Origin: Corynebacterium lowii | Lineage (GTDB): Bacteria > Actinomycetota > Actinomycetes > Mycobacteriales > Mycobacteriaceae | Direction of reading: 5' to 3' | Assembly: GCF_001412085.1 (NCBI RefSeq) | Contig: NZ_LKEV01000004.1 | Span: forward strand, 124,001-188,000 | Length of the DNA stretch: 64,000 bases | Part shown: one piece after another, positions 54,709-64,000 of the stretch | Position numbering within the stretch: the stretch's first letter is position 1 | How the letters are laid out: every line of letters begins with the position of its first letter | The notes under the pieces: model-generated | Database searches by the model: none | What the model was told of the DNA's origin: nothing | Seen by the model: the letters and a program-made list of their open reading frames with translations, nothing else | Made by a program: the position numbers and the translations under genes

Positions 54709-55296
54709 TTAGTGCTCCGCGTGCTCCGGGGCGTTCTCCCCGTAGCGGTCAAAGTCGCGGGAGACGGTGCCGGAATCCAGGTTGGGGGCGGAGATGGTAG
54801 CGGTGACGGGAATGGTGGTGGAATCGAATACGAACTCCACGTTGGTGTTGCCACCGGGGGCGAAGTTATCGTTCGCCAGGGAGGTAGCGGTGTAGTTGAT
54901 GCAGCCCGCCCCGGAGTCCTTGTTCAGATCAGCGATACCGGCGGCGGAATCGGCCACCAGGCTGCACCCGGAATCAAGAGCCGGGGTCTGCTCCACGCGC
55001 ACCGGCTTGCCGTTCACGCTCACGGATTGCAGGGTGTGGGCAACCCGGTTGGTGTCCTGATTGATGGCGGTGAACTTCAGCGCGGCCTCGCCATTACCGT
55101 TCTCGGGCACGATCACGGTGACATCGCGCACGGCCACGGTATCTTCTTCATTCTGAGCGGAAGCACCGTCAACGGCGGCAACCTGATCCGAAGTTTGGGT
55201 CACCTGGCCTGCGGAGCAGGAAGCCAGCACCAGCGCGGAGAGAGCGGCAGCGGAGATGACACCGCCGCGCCGGGCGGCGGACTTCAGGGGCTTCAC
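54709..55296 (-). CDS. Secreted lipoprotein of unknown function
   Basis: 195 residues from GTG 55296 (VKPLKSAARRGG), chosen because GGAGG lies 8 nt upstream; the ATG 15 bp earlier overlaps that ribosome-binding site. The lipobox LASC gives lipidation at about Cys26. The mature part (~170 residues) has a Ser/Gln/Asp-rich start, then a beta-rich domain (VAVRDVTVIVP, ALKFTAINQDTN, VRVEQTPAL) resembling the DUF461/PCuAC-like copper-chaperone fold only loosely, with no His/Met metal motif seen. It is divergent from carD. Confidence 0.75.
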   Translation of the reverse strand: MKPLKSAARRGGVISAAALSALVLASCSAGQVTQTSDQVAAVDGASAQNEEDTVAVRDVTVIVPENGNGEAALKFTAINQDTNRVAHTLQSVSVNGKPVRVEQTPALDSGCSLVADSAAGIADLNKDSGAGCINYTATSLANDNFAPGGNTNVEFVFDSTTIPVTATISAPNLDSGTVSRDFDRYGENAPEHAEH

Positions 55297-55433
55297 GGGA
55301 TTGTCCTCCATGCGATCTTGCGGAAAAACACAGTTAATACCCTCCACCCTAGCCTTTCTCACAGGCACGTCCTAGTTGAGTGAGGTAAGCAGGGGTAGCC
55401 ATTGTGCGGAGAATCAGGGCGATGCCTGCGTGC

Positions 55434-55439
55434 TAATAT
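55434..55439 (+). promoter_or_regulatory. Candidate -10 of the carD promoter
   Basis: TAATAT, about 100 nt before the carD ATG, is the best -10 hexamer in the 240-bp divergent region. No good -35 at 16-18 bp was seen, which is common in this genus. Confidence 0.4.
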
Positions 55440-55538
55440 GGTGTTTCTGCTATGCCCTCGCGGGGATCGCCTTCACGCGCGTTGCCCTCGGGCGCGCAAT
55501 CTGCTCGCGTTTACCTCAGATACCTCAAGGAGTGGGGA

Positions 55539-56132
55539 ATGGATTTTAAGGCCGGGGATGTCGTTGTTTATCCGCACCACGGTGCCGCTGTTATTGAGAG
55601 CATTGAGCAGCGCGAGATTGGTGGGGAGACGCTGGATTACCTCGTCCTCAAGATCAACCAGTCCGATCTGGTGGTGCGCGTTCCGGTAAAGAACGCCGAG
55701 CTGGTGGGCGTGCGCGACGTCGTGGATGATGAGGGTCTGCGCACCGTTTTCGGAGTGCTGCGGGAAACGGACGTGGAGGAGGCCGGTAACTGGTCTCGCC
55801 GCTACAAGGCCAACCAGGAACGCCTGGCCTCGGGCGATGTGAACAAGGTGGCCGAGGTGGTGCGCGATCTGTGGCGCCGCGATCAGGACCGCGGCCTTTC
55901 CGCTGGTGAGAAGCGCATGCTGGCCAAGGCCCGCCAGATTCTCGTGGGCGAGATCGCCCTGGCGGACACCGAGGATAAGGAGAAGGCAGATTCCTTCCTC
56001 AAGGAGGTGGATGAGGCGATTAAGCGCCACAAGGAGGCTGCCGGTATCTCCACCACGGACGCCGAGGTGAAGGACGATGACCTCGATGTGAACCTTGACG
56101 ACCTCAACTTCGATGATGAGGACGAGGATTAA
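55539..56132 (+). CDS. carD: CarD-family RNA polymerase-binding regulator
   Basis: 197 residues from ATG 55539 ([23 protein letters not shown]), with AAGGAG about 7 nt upstream. The N-terminal RNA polymerase interaction domain (RID) covers ~1-60. A conserved Trp in [13 protein letters not shown] (~86) wedges the promoter DNA in mycobacterial CarD. The helical C-terminal domain follows. A very acidic tail ([10 protein letters not shown]) extends the protein by ~30 residues compared with M. tuberculosis. It stabilises open complexes at housekeeping promoters. It overlaps ispD. Confidence 0.93.
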   Translation: MDFKAGDVVVYPHHGAAVIESIEQREIGGETLDYLVLKINQSDLVVRVPVKNAELVGVRDVVDDEGLRTVFGVLRETDVEEAGNWSRRYKANQERLASGDVNKVAEVVRDLWRRDQDRGLSAGEKRMLAKARQILVGEIALADTEDKEKADSFLKEVDEAIKRHKEAAGISTTDAEVKDDDLDVNLDDLNFDDEDED

Positions 56133-56889
56133 AACGCGCCGCAGGGTTACCGCCCTCGTCGCCGCGGCGGGCAAGGGGACGCGGCTGGGGGCGTCGATAC
56201 CCAAGGCTTTTGTGACGCTGCGCGAGCGTTCGCTCGTGGAGCGTTCCGTTACTTCGATGATGACCTCGGGGATGGTGGACGAGGTGATCGTGCTCGTCAG
56301 CCCCGATATGGAGGATTACGCCGCGCGCCTCTTGGAGCGCCGGGGTTTGCTGCGTAACGGCGAGGTTCCCGTGCGCCTGGTGCACGGCGGCGGGGAGCGC
56401 GCCGATTCTGTGTGGCAGGGTATCCAGGCCATCGAGGAAAACGAGGGCGTGGTGCTCATCCACGATTCCGCCAGGGCGCTCACGCCTCCGGGGTTGGTGG
56501 CGCGGGTGGCGCGGGCCGTGCTGGCGGGCCACCCTGGGGTGATCCCGGTGCTGCCGGTGGCCGATACGATTAAGCGTATCGACGCCCCCGCGGGCTCGTC
56601 GGTAGTGGAAACCCCCTCGCGGGCGCTGTTGCGGGCGGTGCAAACCCCCCAGGGCTTCGATCTGGGGGTGCTGCGGGAGGCGAACCTCGCCTATTTTGCG
56701 GAGGAGAACCCCTCTTTTGAGGCCACCGACGATGCCTCGCTGCTGGAATGGCATGGATACCCGGTGCTGTGCGTGCCGGGCGATCCGATGGCCTTTAAGG
56801 TGACCACGCCGATGGATATGATGCTGGCGCGCACCATCGTGGATGAGGCGGAACCCACGGTGTTTGAGGTGCCGGGAGGAGTGCGATGA
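56116..56889 (+). CDS. ispD: 2-C-methyl-D-erythritol 4-phosphate cytidylyltransferase
   Basis: 257 residues. The nucleotide-binding N-terminus is [22 protein letters not shown] (~10-31, Gly-rich loop with Arg and Lys). [14 protein letters not shown] (~115) is the substrate-side motif, and [12 protein letters not shown] lies near 178. It makes CDP-ME in the MEP isoprenoid pathway. Start ATG 56116 or the adjoining ATG 56113 lies within the carD 3' end. It overlaps ispF by 4 bp. Confidence 0.94.
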   Translation: MRTRIKTRRRVTALVAAAGKGTRLGASIPKAFVTLRERSLVERSVTSMMTSGMVDEVIVLVSPDMEDYAARLLERRGLLRNGEVPVRLVHGGGERADSVWQGIQAIEENEGVVLIHDSARALTPPGLVARVARAVLAGHPGVIPVLPVADTIKRIDAPAGSSVVETPSRALLRAVQTPQGFDLGVLREANLAYFAEENPSFEATDDASLLEWHGYPVLCVPGDPMAFKVTTPMDMMLARTIVDEAEPTVFEVPGGVR

Positions 56890-57371
56890 TGATTCCCCGC
56901 GTGGGTATTGGTACGGATGCTCACCAGATTGAGGAGGGCAAGCCCTGTTATATTGCGGGGCTGCTTTTTGAGGGTGCTGCGGGCTGCGAGGGGCATTCGG
57001 ATGGGGACGTGGTGAGTCATGCCCTGGTGGATGCGCTCCTTTCTGCCGCCGGGCTGGGTGATATTGGCACCCTGGTGGGTGTGGGTCGCCCGGAGTACGC
57101 GGGGGCCTCGGGAGTGCGTTTGCTGCGCGAGGCTGCGGCGGCGATTGAGGGGGCCGGATATACGATCGGCAATGCCGCCGTGCAGATGATCGGGCAGACC
57201 CCCAAGATGGGGCCGCGCCGCGAGGAGGCGCAGCGGGTGCTCTCTGAGGCGGTGGGTGCTCCGGTATCGGTATCGGCCACCACCACCGACCACATGGGTT
57301 TTACCGGGAGCGGTGAAGGCCGCGCGGCGGTGGCCACGGCGGTGGTATGGAAAGCCACTGAAGGGGCATAA
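56886..57371 (+). CDS. ispF: 2-C-methyl-D-erythritol 2,4-cyclodiphosphate synthase
   Basis: 161 residues. Zn ligands are in [12 protein letters not shown] (Asp11, His13) and [28 protein letters not shown] (His near 47). The C-terminal [14 protein letters not shown] is the CDP-contact signature. It closes the ring in the MEP pathway. The ATG overlaps the ispD stop (ATGA-type junction), so the carD-ispD-ispF genes form one coupled unit. Confidence 0.95.
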   Translation: MMIPRVGIGTDAHQIEEGKPCYIAGLLFEGAAGCEGHSDGDVVSHALVDALLSAAGLGDIGTLVGVGRPEYAGASGVRLLREAAAAIEGAGYTIGNAAVQMIGQTPKMGPRREEAQRVLSEAVGAPVSVSATTTDHMGFTGSGEGRAAVATAVVWKATEGA

Positions 57372-57644
57372 GGAAAACTGCTTAGTTCCCAGAACTATAT
57401 TATTTTGTTTAGCGGGGAAACGATTATGTGGGATTGTTCTACAATCCTGTGAACAGCGGCTGGTGGGAGATACTTTCGCGTATGTAGGAGTTTGATTGTG
57501 GTAGCCGTGCGGTGCTGTGGGCAGGATTTATATTCTTGCGCGGTGTTCCGAGGGGGCGCTCCGATAAGGTGTATGCAGATGCTATTTCCTGTGGGTGCAG
57601 GGCGTTTTCCGGGGCTTCTCCCCGAATAGGATGACGCAAAGTCA

Positions 57645-57656
57645 GGGGGGGGGGGG
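57645..57656. repeat. Homopolymeric G12 tract
   Basis: Twelve consecutive G, about 138 bp upstream of the GntR start codon and about 274 bp after the ispF stop. Such tracts change length by slipped-strand mispairing in other bacteria; here it lies outside any gene, so an effect would be on promoter spacing. It could also be an assembly or sequencing length error. Confidence 0.85.
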
Positions 57657-57713
57657 CTTTCGTGGCAGTAGTGGTATTAATTTTCTTCTTCCGTTATGCT
57701 TTGGTGTATAGCG

Positions 57714-57725
57714 TCAGACATCTGA
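57714..57725. promoter_or_regulatory. GntR/FCD-type operator candidate
   Basis: TCAGACATCTGA has TCAGA and TCTGA arms around CA, a near-perfect palindrome 69 bp before the GntR start. It resembles sites recognised by FCD-type GntR regulators of amino-sugar genes, which suggests autoregulation. The identity of the regulator is inferred from proximity only. Confidence 0.5.
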
Positions 57726-57793
57726 TTAGGTGGAGGCTGCAACCTATTACACTTAGGTTTGGCTCCCGCAAGTAAGTGAAAGAGTGTTAAGCA

Positions 57794-58534
57794 ATGCCCC
57801 TGACCCTGCATGCCAGGACCCCTTCCGCTGCGCTGACTGCAATGGAGGGGATTAAGGAATATATCCGTTCTAACCAGCTCGCTCCCGGTGATGTGCTGCC
57901 CTCCGAGGCTACGCTGTGTGAACAGTTGGGCTACTCCCGCTCTTCCATTCGTGAGGCAATGCGTATTCTCGCCACGCTCGATATTGTTGAGGTGCGCCAC
58001 GGCTATGGCACCTACGTATCGCAGATGTCACTGGAACCGCTAGTCAACGGCCTGATCTTCCGCACGGTATTGGAAGCAGAGCGTTCCTTTGACGGCCTGA
58101 TCTCCCTGGTGGACGCCCGAGAGGCCTTGGATATATCCCTGGGCCGTCAGCTCATCGCGGCCTTGGACGAGCAAACGGAGCGCAAGCTGCGCGTGCTCGT
58201 GGATACGATGCGTGAAAACAATGACGGCGATGTCTCCTTTGCCGAGCAGGATCAGGAGTTCCACAACCTCCTCATGGCTGGAGTATCGAACCCCCTGATC
58301 CAGGAGCTCACCGAGGTATTCCGGCGTGTGCACACCGCCGTGGCTCCCGCCCTTGGTCTGGATCACAGCCATAGCGTGCAGAACACCGCTGATACGCACG
58401 TGGAGATTCTCGATGCCCTCCATGATGGAGACGTGTTGGTCTATGAGGAGGCCGTGCGCAAGCACTACCAGCCGCTGCGCACGATGATCGAGGAGCAGGC
58501 GAAGGCGCGGGGATTCTCCCAAGAAGAGCCCTAA
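57794..58534 (+). CDS. GntR family (FCD domain) regulator of the nag genes
   Basis: 246 residues. The N-terminal winged helix (~15-80) has LPSEATLCEQLGYSRSSIREAMRILATLDIVEVRHGYGTYV. The FCD effector domain (~95-230) has DAREALDISLGRQLI, EQDQEFHNLLMAGVSNPLIQEL and a late His (DTHVEILDALHDGD) forming the metal/ligand site. It lies 33 bp before nagA, so control of N-acetylglucosamine or sialic acid use is likely (NanR-like). Confidence 0.85.
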   Translation: MPLTLHARTPSAALTAMEGIKEYIRSNQLAPGDVLPSEATLCEQLGYSRSSIREAMRILATLDIVEVRHGYGTYVSQMSLEPLVNGLIFRTVLEAERSFDGLISLVDAREALDISLGRQLIAALDEQTERKLRVLVDTMRENNDGDVSFAEQDQEFHNLLMAGVSNPLIQELTEVFRRVHTAVAPALGLDHSHSVQNTADTHVEILDALHDGDVLVYEEAVRKHYQPLRTMIEEQAKARGFSQEEP

Positions 58535-58567
58535 ACCCGTGAGAGCCGTGCGGGCTACAGTACGGGT

Positions 58568-59722
58568 ATGACTCAACCAGCGGGCCTTGTAGGCCGCATC
58601 ATTACCGCCGAGCGGGAGTATCCCCACGCTCGGCTCAGGTGGGATAACGGGTGCGTCGAGAGCATTGAGGAGCTTTCCGGACCCGCCCCACGCGATTGCC
58701 CCACGGTGATTCCCGGATTGGTAGACGTGCACAATCACGGCGGGGCGGGCGGGGCCTTTCCCACGGGAAGTAAGCAAGAGTGCCTGCGCGCCGCGCGTTT
58801 TCACCGCTCCCAGGGCACCACAACCATGCTTGCGAGCTTGGTTTCCGGGCACGAGGAGGAACTGCGCCGCCAGATTATCCTGCTGCGTGAAATGGTGGAG
58901 CAGGGGGAAATCTACGGGATTCATCTTGAGGGGCCCTTCATCAACTCCGCGCGTTGCGGGGCGCAGGCCCCCAGCCGTATTCAACCGGGGGACCCCGCCA
59001 TGCTGCGCCGCCTCATCGCGGAGGCGGCGGGCACTATCCGGCAGGTGACCCTTGCCCCGGAGACGGACCACGCGGCAGAACTCATGGACATCTGCGCGGC
59101 ACACGGAGTGATCGTCTCCTTTGGGCATACCGACGCCCCCTATGAGGTCGTGCGGGAGGCCATAGCGCAGGCTCGGGGCAAAGGGGCCACCGTGACGGCC
59201 ACGCACCTCTTCAACGGCATGGCCCCGCTGCACCATCGCGCGCCGGGGGCGTCGGCAGCCCTGCTTGAGGCCGCCGCCCGCGGGGAGGCCTGGGTGGAGG
59301 TGATCGCGGACGGGGTGCACCTGCACGAGGGCACCGTGGATATGGTCACCGCGGCGGCACCCGAACGTACCCTGGCGGTGACGGACGCGATGGAGGCCGC
59401 CGGAATGTCCGATGGCACCTATGAGTTAGGCCCCCTGACCGTGGAGGTGAGCGGCGGCGTGGCGCGCCTGGAAAGTACTGGGGCGGAGCCCGGAGCGATC
59501 GCGGGAGGAACGAGCACCCTGCTGCAACAGTTTTTGAGCTACCGGGAGCGCCACGGGGCCGTGGCCGCCGTGCGTTTTACCTCCACCCATGCGGCGCGGG
59601 TTCTGGGGCTGGAAGATCGCGCGGGGGACCTGCGCCCCGGCATGCCCGCGACCTTCGTGGTGCTCGATGAGTCCGAGGGCATCGCTACGCAGGTGTGGTG
59701 TGAGGGGCGGCGCAGCGTCTAG
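58568..59722 (+). CDS. nagA: N-acetylglucosamine-6-phosphate deacetylase
   Basis: 384 residues. Metal and substrate motifs are IPGLVDVHNHGGAGGAF (HxH-type, ~50-66), GIHLEGPFIN (Glu, ~118-127), FGHTDAPYE, ATHLFNGMAPLHHR and LAVTDAMEAAGM (catalytic Asp, ~273). It converts GlcNAc-6-P to GlcN-6-P, the substrate of NagB encoded next. Start ATG 58568. Confidence 0.93.
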   Translation: MTQPAGLVGRIITAEREYPHARLRWDNGCVESIEELSGPAPRDCPTVIPGLVDVHNHGGAGGAFPTGSKQECLRAARFHRSQGTTTMLASLVSGHEEELRRQIILLREMVEQGEIYGIHLEGPFINSARCGAQAPSRIQPGDPAMLRRLIAEAAGTIRQVTLAPETDHAAELMDICAAHGVIVSFGHTDAPYEVVREAIAQARGKGATVTATHLFNGMAPLHHRAPGASAALLEAAARGEAWVEVIADGVHLHEGTVDMVTAAAPERTLAVTDAMEAAGMSDGTYELGPLTVEVSGGVARLESTGAEPGAIAGGTSTLLQQFLSYRERHGAVAAVRFTSTHAARVLGLEDRAGDLRPGMPATFVVLDESEGIATQVWCEGRRSV

Positions 59723-59776
59723 AAAATCGCGCTAAAAATGTAGGGGCAGGATAGATTCCGAGTAAAGGAGCCATTC

Positions 59777-60553
59777 ATGGAAATCCTCATGAGGGAAACG
59801 CCCCAGGAAGTAGCCCAGCAGGCCGCTGACATCATCGGCGGCTACGTGCGGGAGGGTTCCACGCTCGGCCTGGCCACCGGAGCAACGCCGCTGGGAACCT
59901 ACCGCGAGCTTATCCGGCGGCACCGGGAAGAGGAACTGAGCTTCGCGCAGACTCAGATGTTCCTGCTCGATGAATACATCGGCCTGCCCTATGACCACCC
60001 GCAGAGCTATCACGCCACCATTCGGCGCGAGTTCACCTCGCACATTGACGTTCATGATGAGCACGTGCACGCCCCCGCCGGCATGGCCGAGGACGTTATT
60101 CGTGCCACGGCGGACTACGAACGCGATATTGAGGCCGCCGGAGGTATTGACCTCCAAATCCTGGGCGTGGGCACCAACGGGCACATCGGCTTCAACGAGC
60201 CGGGAAGTTCGCTCAATTCGCTCACCAGAATCAAAACCCTGCACCCGCAGACGGTGGCGGATAACGCGCGCTTCTTTGAATCCCAGGAGCACGTGCCCGC
60301 CCAGGTCATCACGCAGGGGCTGGGTACTATTCAGCGCGCCCGCCACCTGCTGCTGCTCGCCACCGGCAAACACAAGGCTGAGGCCGTCAAACGCCTGGTG
60401 GAAGGGCCGCTGGCGGCCTCCTGCCCGGCGTCGATACTGCAATGGCACCGCCACGCCACGGTGCTGGTGGACGCGGAGGCCGCAACGCTGCTTCACGACG
60501 CCGCCTACTACCGCTACGTGGAGGCGCACAAGCCGTCTTGGCAGCGCTACTGA
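59777..60553 (+). CDS. nagB: Glucosamine-6-phosphate deaminase
   Basis: 258 residues. [13 protein letters not shown] (~34-46) binds the phosphate. [10 protein letters not shown] (~68) and [17 protein letters not shown] (~130-146) hold the catalytic Asp/His network. It converts GlcN-6-P to fructose-6-P and ammonia. AAAGGAG precedes ATG 59777. A 54-bp gap after nagA fits one operon. Confidence 0.95.
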   Translation: MEILMRETPQEVAQQAADIIGGYVREGSTLGLATGATPLGTYRELIRRHREEELSFAQTQMFLLDEYIGLPYDHPQSYHATIRREFTSHIDVHDEHVHAPAGMAEDVIRATADYERDIEAAGGIDLQILGVGTNGHIGFNEPGSSLNSLTRIKTLHPQTVADNARFFESQEHVPAQVITQGLGTIQRARHLLLLATGKHKAEAVKRLVEGPLAASCPASILQWHRHATVLVDAEAATLLHDAAYYRYVEAHKPSWQRY

Positions 60554-60571
60554 GGCGTTACACTGAAAGGC

Positions 60572-61966
60572 GTGACTTTAAGCCTTTATGACACCGGTAC
60601 CCGCAGCCTACGAGAGTTCACCCCCTTGCGCGAGGGAAAGGCCAGCGTGTACCTGTGTGGTGCCACCCCGCAGGCGCAGCCGCACATCGGGCACGTGCGC
60701 TCCGGCGTGGCCTTTGACATTCTGCGCCGTTGGCTGCTGGCCCAGGGCTATGACGTGGCCTTTGTTCGCAACGTCACGGACATCGACGATAAAATCCTGA
60801 CCAAGGCCGCCGAAAATAATCGCCCCTGGTGGGAGTGGGTGAGCACCTACGAACGTGAGTTCACCTGGGCCTATAACCAACTGGGCGTGTTGCCCCCCTC
60901 CGTGGAGCCGCGCGCCACCGGGCACGTCACCCAAATGGTGGAGTACATGCAGCGGCTTATCGACGCCGGTTTTGCCTACGCCGCCGAGGGCTCCGTGTAC
61001 TTTGACGTGGCGGCCTGGGTGGCCGCCGAGGGCTCCGATTACGGTGCGCTTTCCGGCAACCGGGTAGAAGAAATGGAGCAGGGGGAGACGGAGAACTGCG
61101 GCAAGCGCGGCCCCCGCGACTTCGCCCTGTGGAAGGCCGCCAAGCCCGGCGAACCCGCCTGGCCTACTCCGTGGGGTGCTGGCCGCCCCGGCTGGCACCT
61201 GGAGTGCTCCGCGATGGCCACCTATTACCTGGGCGGGGAGTTTGATATTCACTGCGGCGGGCTGGACCTGCAATTTCCGCACCACGAGAACGAGGCCGCG
61301 CAATCCCACGCCGCCGGTGATGGATTTGCTCGCTACTGGCTGCATAACCACTGGGTGACGATGGCGGGGGAGAAAATGTCCAAATCCCTGGGCAACGTGC
61401 TCTCCGTGCCGCACATCCTCACCCTGGTGCGCCCCGTGGAACTGCGCTATTACCTGGGCAGCGCGCATTATCGCAGCGTGCTGGAATACTCCGAGGAGGC
61501 CCTACACGAGGCCGCAGCCGGTTACCGCCGCATTGAGGACTTTCTGCGCCGCCTGGGTGAGGTGGAAGCGGGCACCCGCCCTGAGACTTTCGACGCCGCC
61601 ATGAACGAGGACCTTTCCGTGCCTCGCGCCCTGGCGGAGATTCACACCGCCGTGCGCGCCGGGAACTCCGCCCTGGCCGCGGGGGAAGAGGAGCGCGCCC
61701 GCGAGATCGGCGGCCAGGTGCGGGCCATGACCTCCGTGCTGGGCATTGACCCCTACGACTGGGCTGAGGGGCAGACGGGTGCCGGTGCGGAATTGCACGA
61801 GGCATTGGATATTCTTGTGCAGGCAGAATTGGAGAGGCGCGCCCAAGCGCGCGCCGAGAAGAACTGGGCCGTGGCCGATGAGGTGCGCGATCGCCTTGCC
61901 GCCGCTGGCGTAGAGGTGACCGATACCCCCGAGGGGCCGCAGTGGTCACTGCGCGCCCGGAACTAA
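60572..61966 (+). CDS. cysS: Cysteinyl-tRNA synthetase
   Basis: 464 residues from GTG 60572. The first Zn-Cys and HIGH motif are [19 protein letters not shown] (~27-45). The remaining Zn ligands are in GWHLECSAM and the [14 protein letters not shown] segment (~228-241), and the KMSKS motif is [11 protein letters not shown] (~265-275). The anticodon-binding DALR domain is C-terminal. It charges tRNA-Cys. It lies 12 bp before rlmB. Confidence 0.95.
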   Translation: MTLSLYDTGTRSLREFTPLREGKASVYLCGATPQAQPHIGHVRSGVAFDILRRWLLAQGYDVAFVRNVTDIDDKILTKAAENNRPWWEWVSTYEREFTWAYNQLGVLPPSVEPRATGHVTQMVEYMQRLIDAGFAYAAEGSVYFDVAAWVAAEGSDYGALSGNRVEEMEQGETENCGKRGPRDFALWKAAKPGEPAWPTPWGAGRPGWHLECSAMATYYLGGEFDIHCGGLDLQFPHHENEAAQSHAAGDGFARYWLHNHWVTMAGEKMSKSLGNVLSVPHILTLVRPVELRYYLGSAHYRSVLEYSEEALHEAAAGYRRIEDFLRRLGEVEAGTRPETFDAAMNEDLSVPRALAEIHTAVRAGNSALAAGEEERAREIGGQVRAMTSVLGIDPYDWAEGQTGAGAELHEALDILVQAELERRAQARAEKNWAVADEVRDRLAAAGVEVTDTPEGPQWSLRARN

Positions 61967-61978
61967 ACGGAGGAATAC

Positions 61979-62932
61979 ATGGCTGGAAACGATAAGCGGC
62001 GCGGCGCCCTGCGCAAGAGCAACAAGAAGGGCGCCACCAAGGGCTCCGGCGGTCAGCGCCGCCGTGGCCTGCGCGGCAAGGGGCCTACCCCCAAGGCGGA
62101 AGATCGCGTGTACCATGCCGCCCACCAGCGCAAACTAGAGCGCGAGCGGCGTAATTCCGGGAGGCACGTGCGGGAGAACACCACCGAACTGGTGGTGGGC
62201 CGCAACCCCGTGGTGGAGTGCCTGCGCGCCAAGGTACCCGCCACGCAGCTGCTGGTGGCGATGGGCACCGGCCACGACGATCGCCTCTCCGAGGCCGTGG
62301 CTATTGCCAACGCGCGCGGTATCTCCGTGGTGGAGGTGCAGCGCCAGGAGCTCGATAAGCTCACCGGCAATACCCTGCACCAGGGCATTGGCCTGCAAAT
62401 ACCGCCCTATGAGTACGCGGACGTGCACGATCTCATCGCGGGAATCAAGCAGACCGGGGAGCCCGGCATGGTGGTGATCCTGGATAACATCACCGACCCC
62501 CGCAACCTCGGCGCGGTGATTCGCTCCACGGCGGCCTTTGGCGGCCACGGCGTGATTATCCCGGAGCGCCGCTCGGCCTCCGTGACGGCGGTCACCTGGC
62601 GTACCTCTGCGGGCACGGCGGCCCGGCTGCCGGTGGCCCGAGCCACCAACCTCAACCGCACCATCGAGGAGTTCAAGCGCTCCGGCTATCAAATTGTGGG
62701 CCTGGAAGCGGGCGGCGAGCACACCCTGGACACCTACGATGGCGGCACCGATCCCGTGGTTATCGTGATCGGCTCCGAGGGTAAGGGCCTTTCCCGCCTG
62801 GTGCGGGAGAACTGCGACGTACTGATGTCCATTCCGATGGAGAAGTGGGTGGAATCCCTCAACGCCTCCGTGGCGGCGGGCGCGGTGCTCTCCGAGTTTG
62901 CCCGGCAGCGGCGTGTGGCGGGGTCTAACTAA
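61979..62932 (+). CDS. rlmB: 23S rRNA (guanosine 2251-2'-O)-methyltransferase, TrmH/SpoU family
   Basis: 317 residues. A basic N-terminal tail (~60 residues, Lys/Arg/Gly-rich) precedes the substrate-binding domain ([15 protein letters not shown]). The SpoU knot domain has [34 protein letters not shown] (motif 1, ~160-195), [17 protein letters not shown] (motif 2) and [17 protein letters not shown] (motif 3), which bind SAM. Ends 8 bp into the convergent esterase gene. Confidence 0.93.
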   Translation: MAGNDKRRGALRKSNKKGATKGSGGQRRRGLRGKGPTPKAEDRVYHAAHQRKLERERRNSGRHVRENTTELVVGRNPVVECLRAKVPATQLLVAMGTGHDDRLSEAVAIANARGISVVEVQRQELDKLTGNTLHQGIGLQIPPYEYADVHDLIAGIKQTGEPGMVVILDNITDPRNLGAVIRSTAAFGGHGVIIPERRSASVTAVTWRTSAGTAARLPVARATNLNRTIEEFKRSGYQIVGLEAGGEHTLDTYDGGTDPVVIVIGSEGKGLSRLVRENCDVLMSIPMEKWVESLNASVAAGAVLSEFARQRRVAGSN

Positions 62933-63743
62933 GAGCGCTCAAACCAAAAAACTCCGCCGCCACCTCAGCCCCCACCACGGCGGTGGTGCCGGGGCCGAGT
63001 GTGGCGGGCGCCTTCTTCGGGGAGGGCACCACGTGGCCCACGCCGTGAAGAGTCCACAGCTGCACGGGTGGGTGAGCGCCGTCGTCCCAGGTATCCACGT
63101 CCACTCCGGGATGTGGGTGGGAGGTATCGGGGATAGCGGTGCAGCCATTGAGCCCGGCCCAGTAGGCCGCCCCGGCAAAGGCGGGCATCATCTCGCCCCG
63201 GGCGGAACCTTGAAGTTCCACCCGCCCGCCCTCGTAGGGGGTGATGGGGTCGGCGGTGCCGTGCATGAACATCACGGGGGTGGACCGGTAGGCGGCCGTG
63301 GAAACCATGAGGTTGGACGGTGCCGGAGGGGCGGCGGAGAAGATAGCGGCGGCGGTGAGCAAGCCCGGGGCGTCGAGAAGCAAACGCAGCACCATGTGGC
63401 CGCCGTTGGAGTAACCGCAGGCGAAGGTGCGGGCGGGGGCGAAACTATCGACGATCGCGCGCAGGAAGGCCACATCATCCACGGCCTCGCGGCGGCACTG
63501 CTCGTCGAACTCGCGGCGGGCGTCGTTGAAGTGATGGCCGATGCCGTCTGGGTAGACGAGGATGGTGCCGGTGCGCTCGGCCATTGCGTCGAAGGTGTGG
63601 GCGGTGAAGTGTGGGGAAACGCGCCCCGACTGGCGGGAGCCGTGGAGGTAGAGCAGGAGGTCGGCGTTAACCGGGGTGCTCTTAGGGAATACCACGTGGT
63701 AGCGGCGCTGCTGGCCGTGAACGTCGAGGGTGCGGGCTTCCAT
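62925..63743 (-). CDS. PHB-depolymerase-like / LpqC-type esterase
   Basis: 272 residues from ATG 63743 ([10 protein letters not shown]). The oxyanion region is [11 protein letters not shown] (~30), the nucleophile elbow is [12 protein letters not shown] (Ser ~109), the Asp is in [15 protein letters not shown] (~160), and the catalytic His in [11 protein letters not shown] (~236). It is related to the polyhydroxybutyrate depolymerase and feruloyl-esterase family. No signal peptide is evident at this start. The 3' end overlaps rlmB by 8 bp. Confidence 0.82.
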   Translation of the reverse strand: MEARTLDVHGQQRRYHVVFPKSTPVNADLLLYLHGSRQSGRVSPHFTAHTFDAMAERTGTILVYPDGIGHHFNDARREFDEQCRREAVDDVAFLRAIVDSFAPARTFACGYSNGGHMVLRLLLDAPGLLTAAAIFSAAPPAPSNLMVSTAAYRSTPVMFMHGTADPITPYEGGRVELQGSARGEMMPAFAGAAYWAGLNGCTAIPDTSHPHPGVDVDTWDDGAHPPVQLWTLHGVGHVVPSPKKAPATLGPGTTAVVGAEVAAEFFGLSALS

Positions 63744-63796
63744 GAGCCATGATTTTAAGCCTGGTGACGGCACCCTTCTAGCCGAGCGGAAAAGTT

Positions 63797-64000
63797 TTAT
63801 TCCTCCCCACAGTGGTGAGGGGAGTAATCCTGGGCGCGCACCTCATCGCGCTGCACGCGGCGGCCCTGCCACCAGCCGATAACGCGGCAGAGGAGGTAGA
63901 TGGCAAAACTGATGCCCGTGACGAATACCGAGACCGGCAGGCCCGGAGCCAGGGAGAGCACCAGTCCGCCCACGGCGGCGATCTCCGCGAACACCACGGA
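63797..64000 (-). CDS. Metal ABC transporter permease, C-terminal part (cut by window edge)
   Basis: About 67 visible residues, entering from the right edge. VFAEIAAVGGLVLSLAPGLPVSVFVTG and FAIYLLCRVIGWW look like the last two transmembrane helices of ABC-3 type Zn/Mn permeases (ZnuB/MntB), followed by a polar tail with two His near the end. The assignment is based on a short fragment. Confidence 0.6.
   Translation of the reverse strand, partial: SVVFAEIAAVGGLVLSLAPGLPVSVFVTGISFAIYLLCRVIGWWQGRRVQRDEVRAQDYSPHHCGEE

Larger units (their letters stand above)
57372..57793. other. 422-bp intergenic region with G12 tract and inverted repeats before the GntR gene
   Basis: No credible gene was found. 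Notable sequence: GGATTGT-tct-ACAATCC (57431-57447), a run of twelve G at 57645-57656, TCAGACATCTGA (57714-57725), and AACCTA-n7-TAGGTT (57741-57759). The composition is AT-richer than the flanks. It must hold the ispF transcript end and the GntR promoter. Confidence 0.5.

Noticed and set aside
57439..57639. Small minus-strand frame of 66 codons between ispF and the GntR gene
   Set aside because: No ribosome-binding site, no family and composition unlike coding sequence of this genome.

Overview
This 64 kb window is a chromosomal segment of a high-GC actinobacterium, almost certainly a Corynebacterium. The gene order matches conserved corynebacterial/mycobacterial blocks: def, DUF3263, LytR_C, YbdK ligase; ppa, dac, tilS, hpt, ftsH, folE-P-B-K, DUF3180, DUF6779, DUF2520-like, panC-like, lysS; mutY, carbonic anhydrase, radA, carD, ispD, ispF, cysS, rlmB. 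Many genes start with GTG, and several appear leaderless, with a -10 hexamer about 6-9 nt before the start codon. No rRNA, tRNA, CRISPR array, transposase or phage gene was seen.

Layout. 0-5 kb: GNAT acetyltransferase (partial), peptide deformylase, DUF3263, LytR_C protein, YbdK-type ligase, then a Schlafen AlbA_2/ATPase regulator with a repeat-rich upstream region. 5.2-11.5 kb: an Mrp cation/proton antiporter operon (A-B fusion, C, D, E, F, G) in which an in-frame TAA breaks the A-B fusion. 11.8-16.5 kb: alpha/beta hydrolase, stand-alone LeuA-regulatory-domain protein, M20 dipeptidase, and groEL behind a CIRCE operator. 16.6-19.6 kb: a TetR-amidohydrolase-flavin monooxygenase operon with a clear palindromic operator. 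19.7-24.1 kb: ppk2, secreted CAP protein, GT87 glycosyltransferase, MarR, rhodanese, ppa. 24.2-36.6 kb: dac-tilS-hpt, then the ftsH-fol-panC-lysS run with many overlapping stop/start codons. 36.6-45.8 kb: membrane protein, TetR, DHA2 exporter, clpC behind a ClgR-like site, ABC-class ATPase, MFS transporter, DUF4236. 46.0-50.05 kb: an accessory island with an XRE-MmyB regulator, an alpha/beta hydrolase, and a second AlbA_2/ATPase locus. 50.05-64 kb: mutY, carbonic anhydrase, DUF1275, radA, lipoprotein, carD-ispD-ispF, GntR-nagA-nagB, cysS-rlmB, esterase and a metal ABC permease fragment.

The most unusual structure is at 48.0-50.05 kb. One intact AlbA_2/ATPase/winged-helix gene and one decayed copy each sit behind a 99-bp module. 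A third 99-bp module sits behind mutY with no gene. The module carries a 23-bp palindrome plus helically phased half-sites. The decayed copy lost its middle 1110 bp exactly between two 10-bp direct repeats that are still present in the intact gene. The unrelated-sequence AlbA_2 gene at 3.3-5.0 kb also has its own duplicated palindromic upstream region. Self-regulating AlbA_2 proteins reading repeated operators is therefore the main hypothesis to test.

Functionally, the window combines folate, isoprenoid and peptidoglycan housekeeping (fol, ispDF, dac), protein quality control (groEL, ftsH, clpC), phosphate and polyphosphate metabolism (ppa, ppk2), amino-sugar use (nagAB) and ion homeostasis (Mrp), with two regulator/exporter or regulator/enzyme cassettes.
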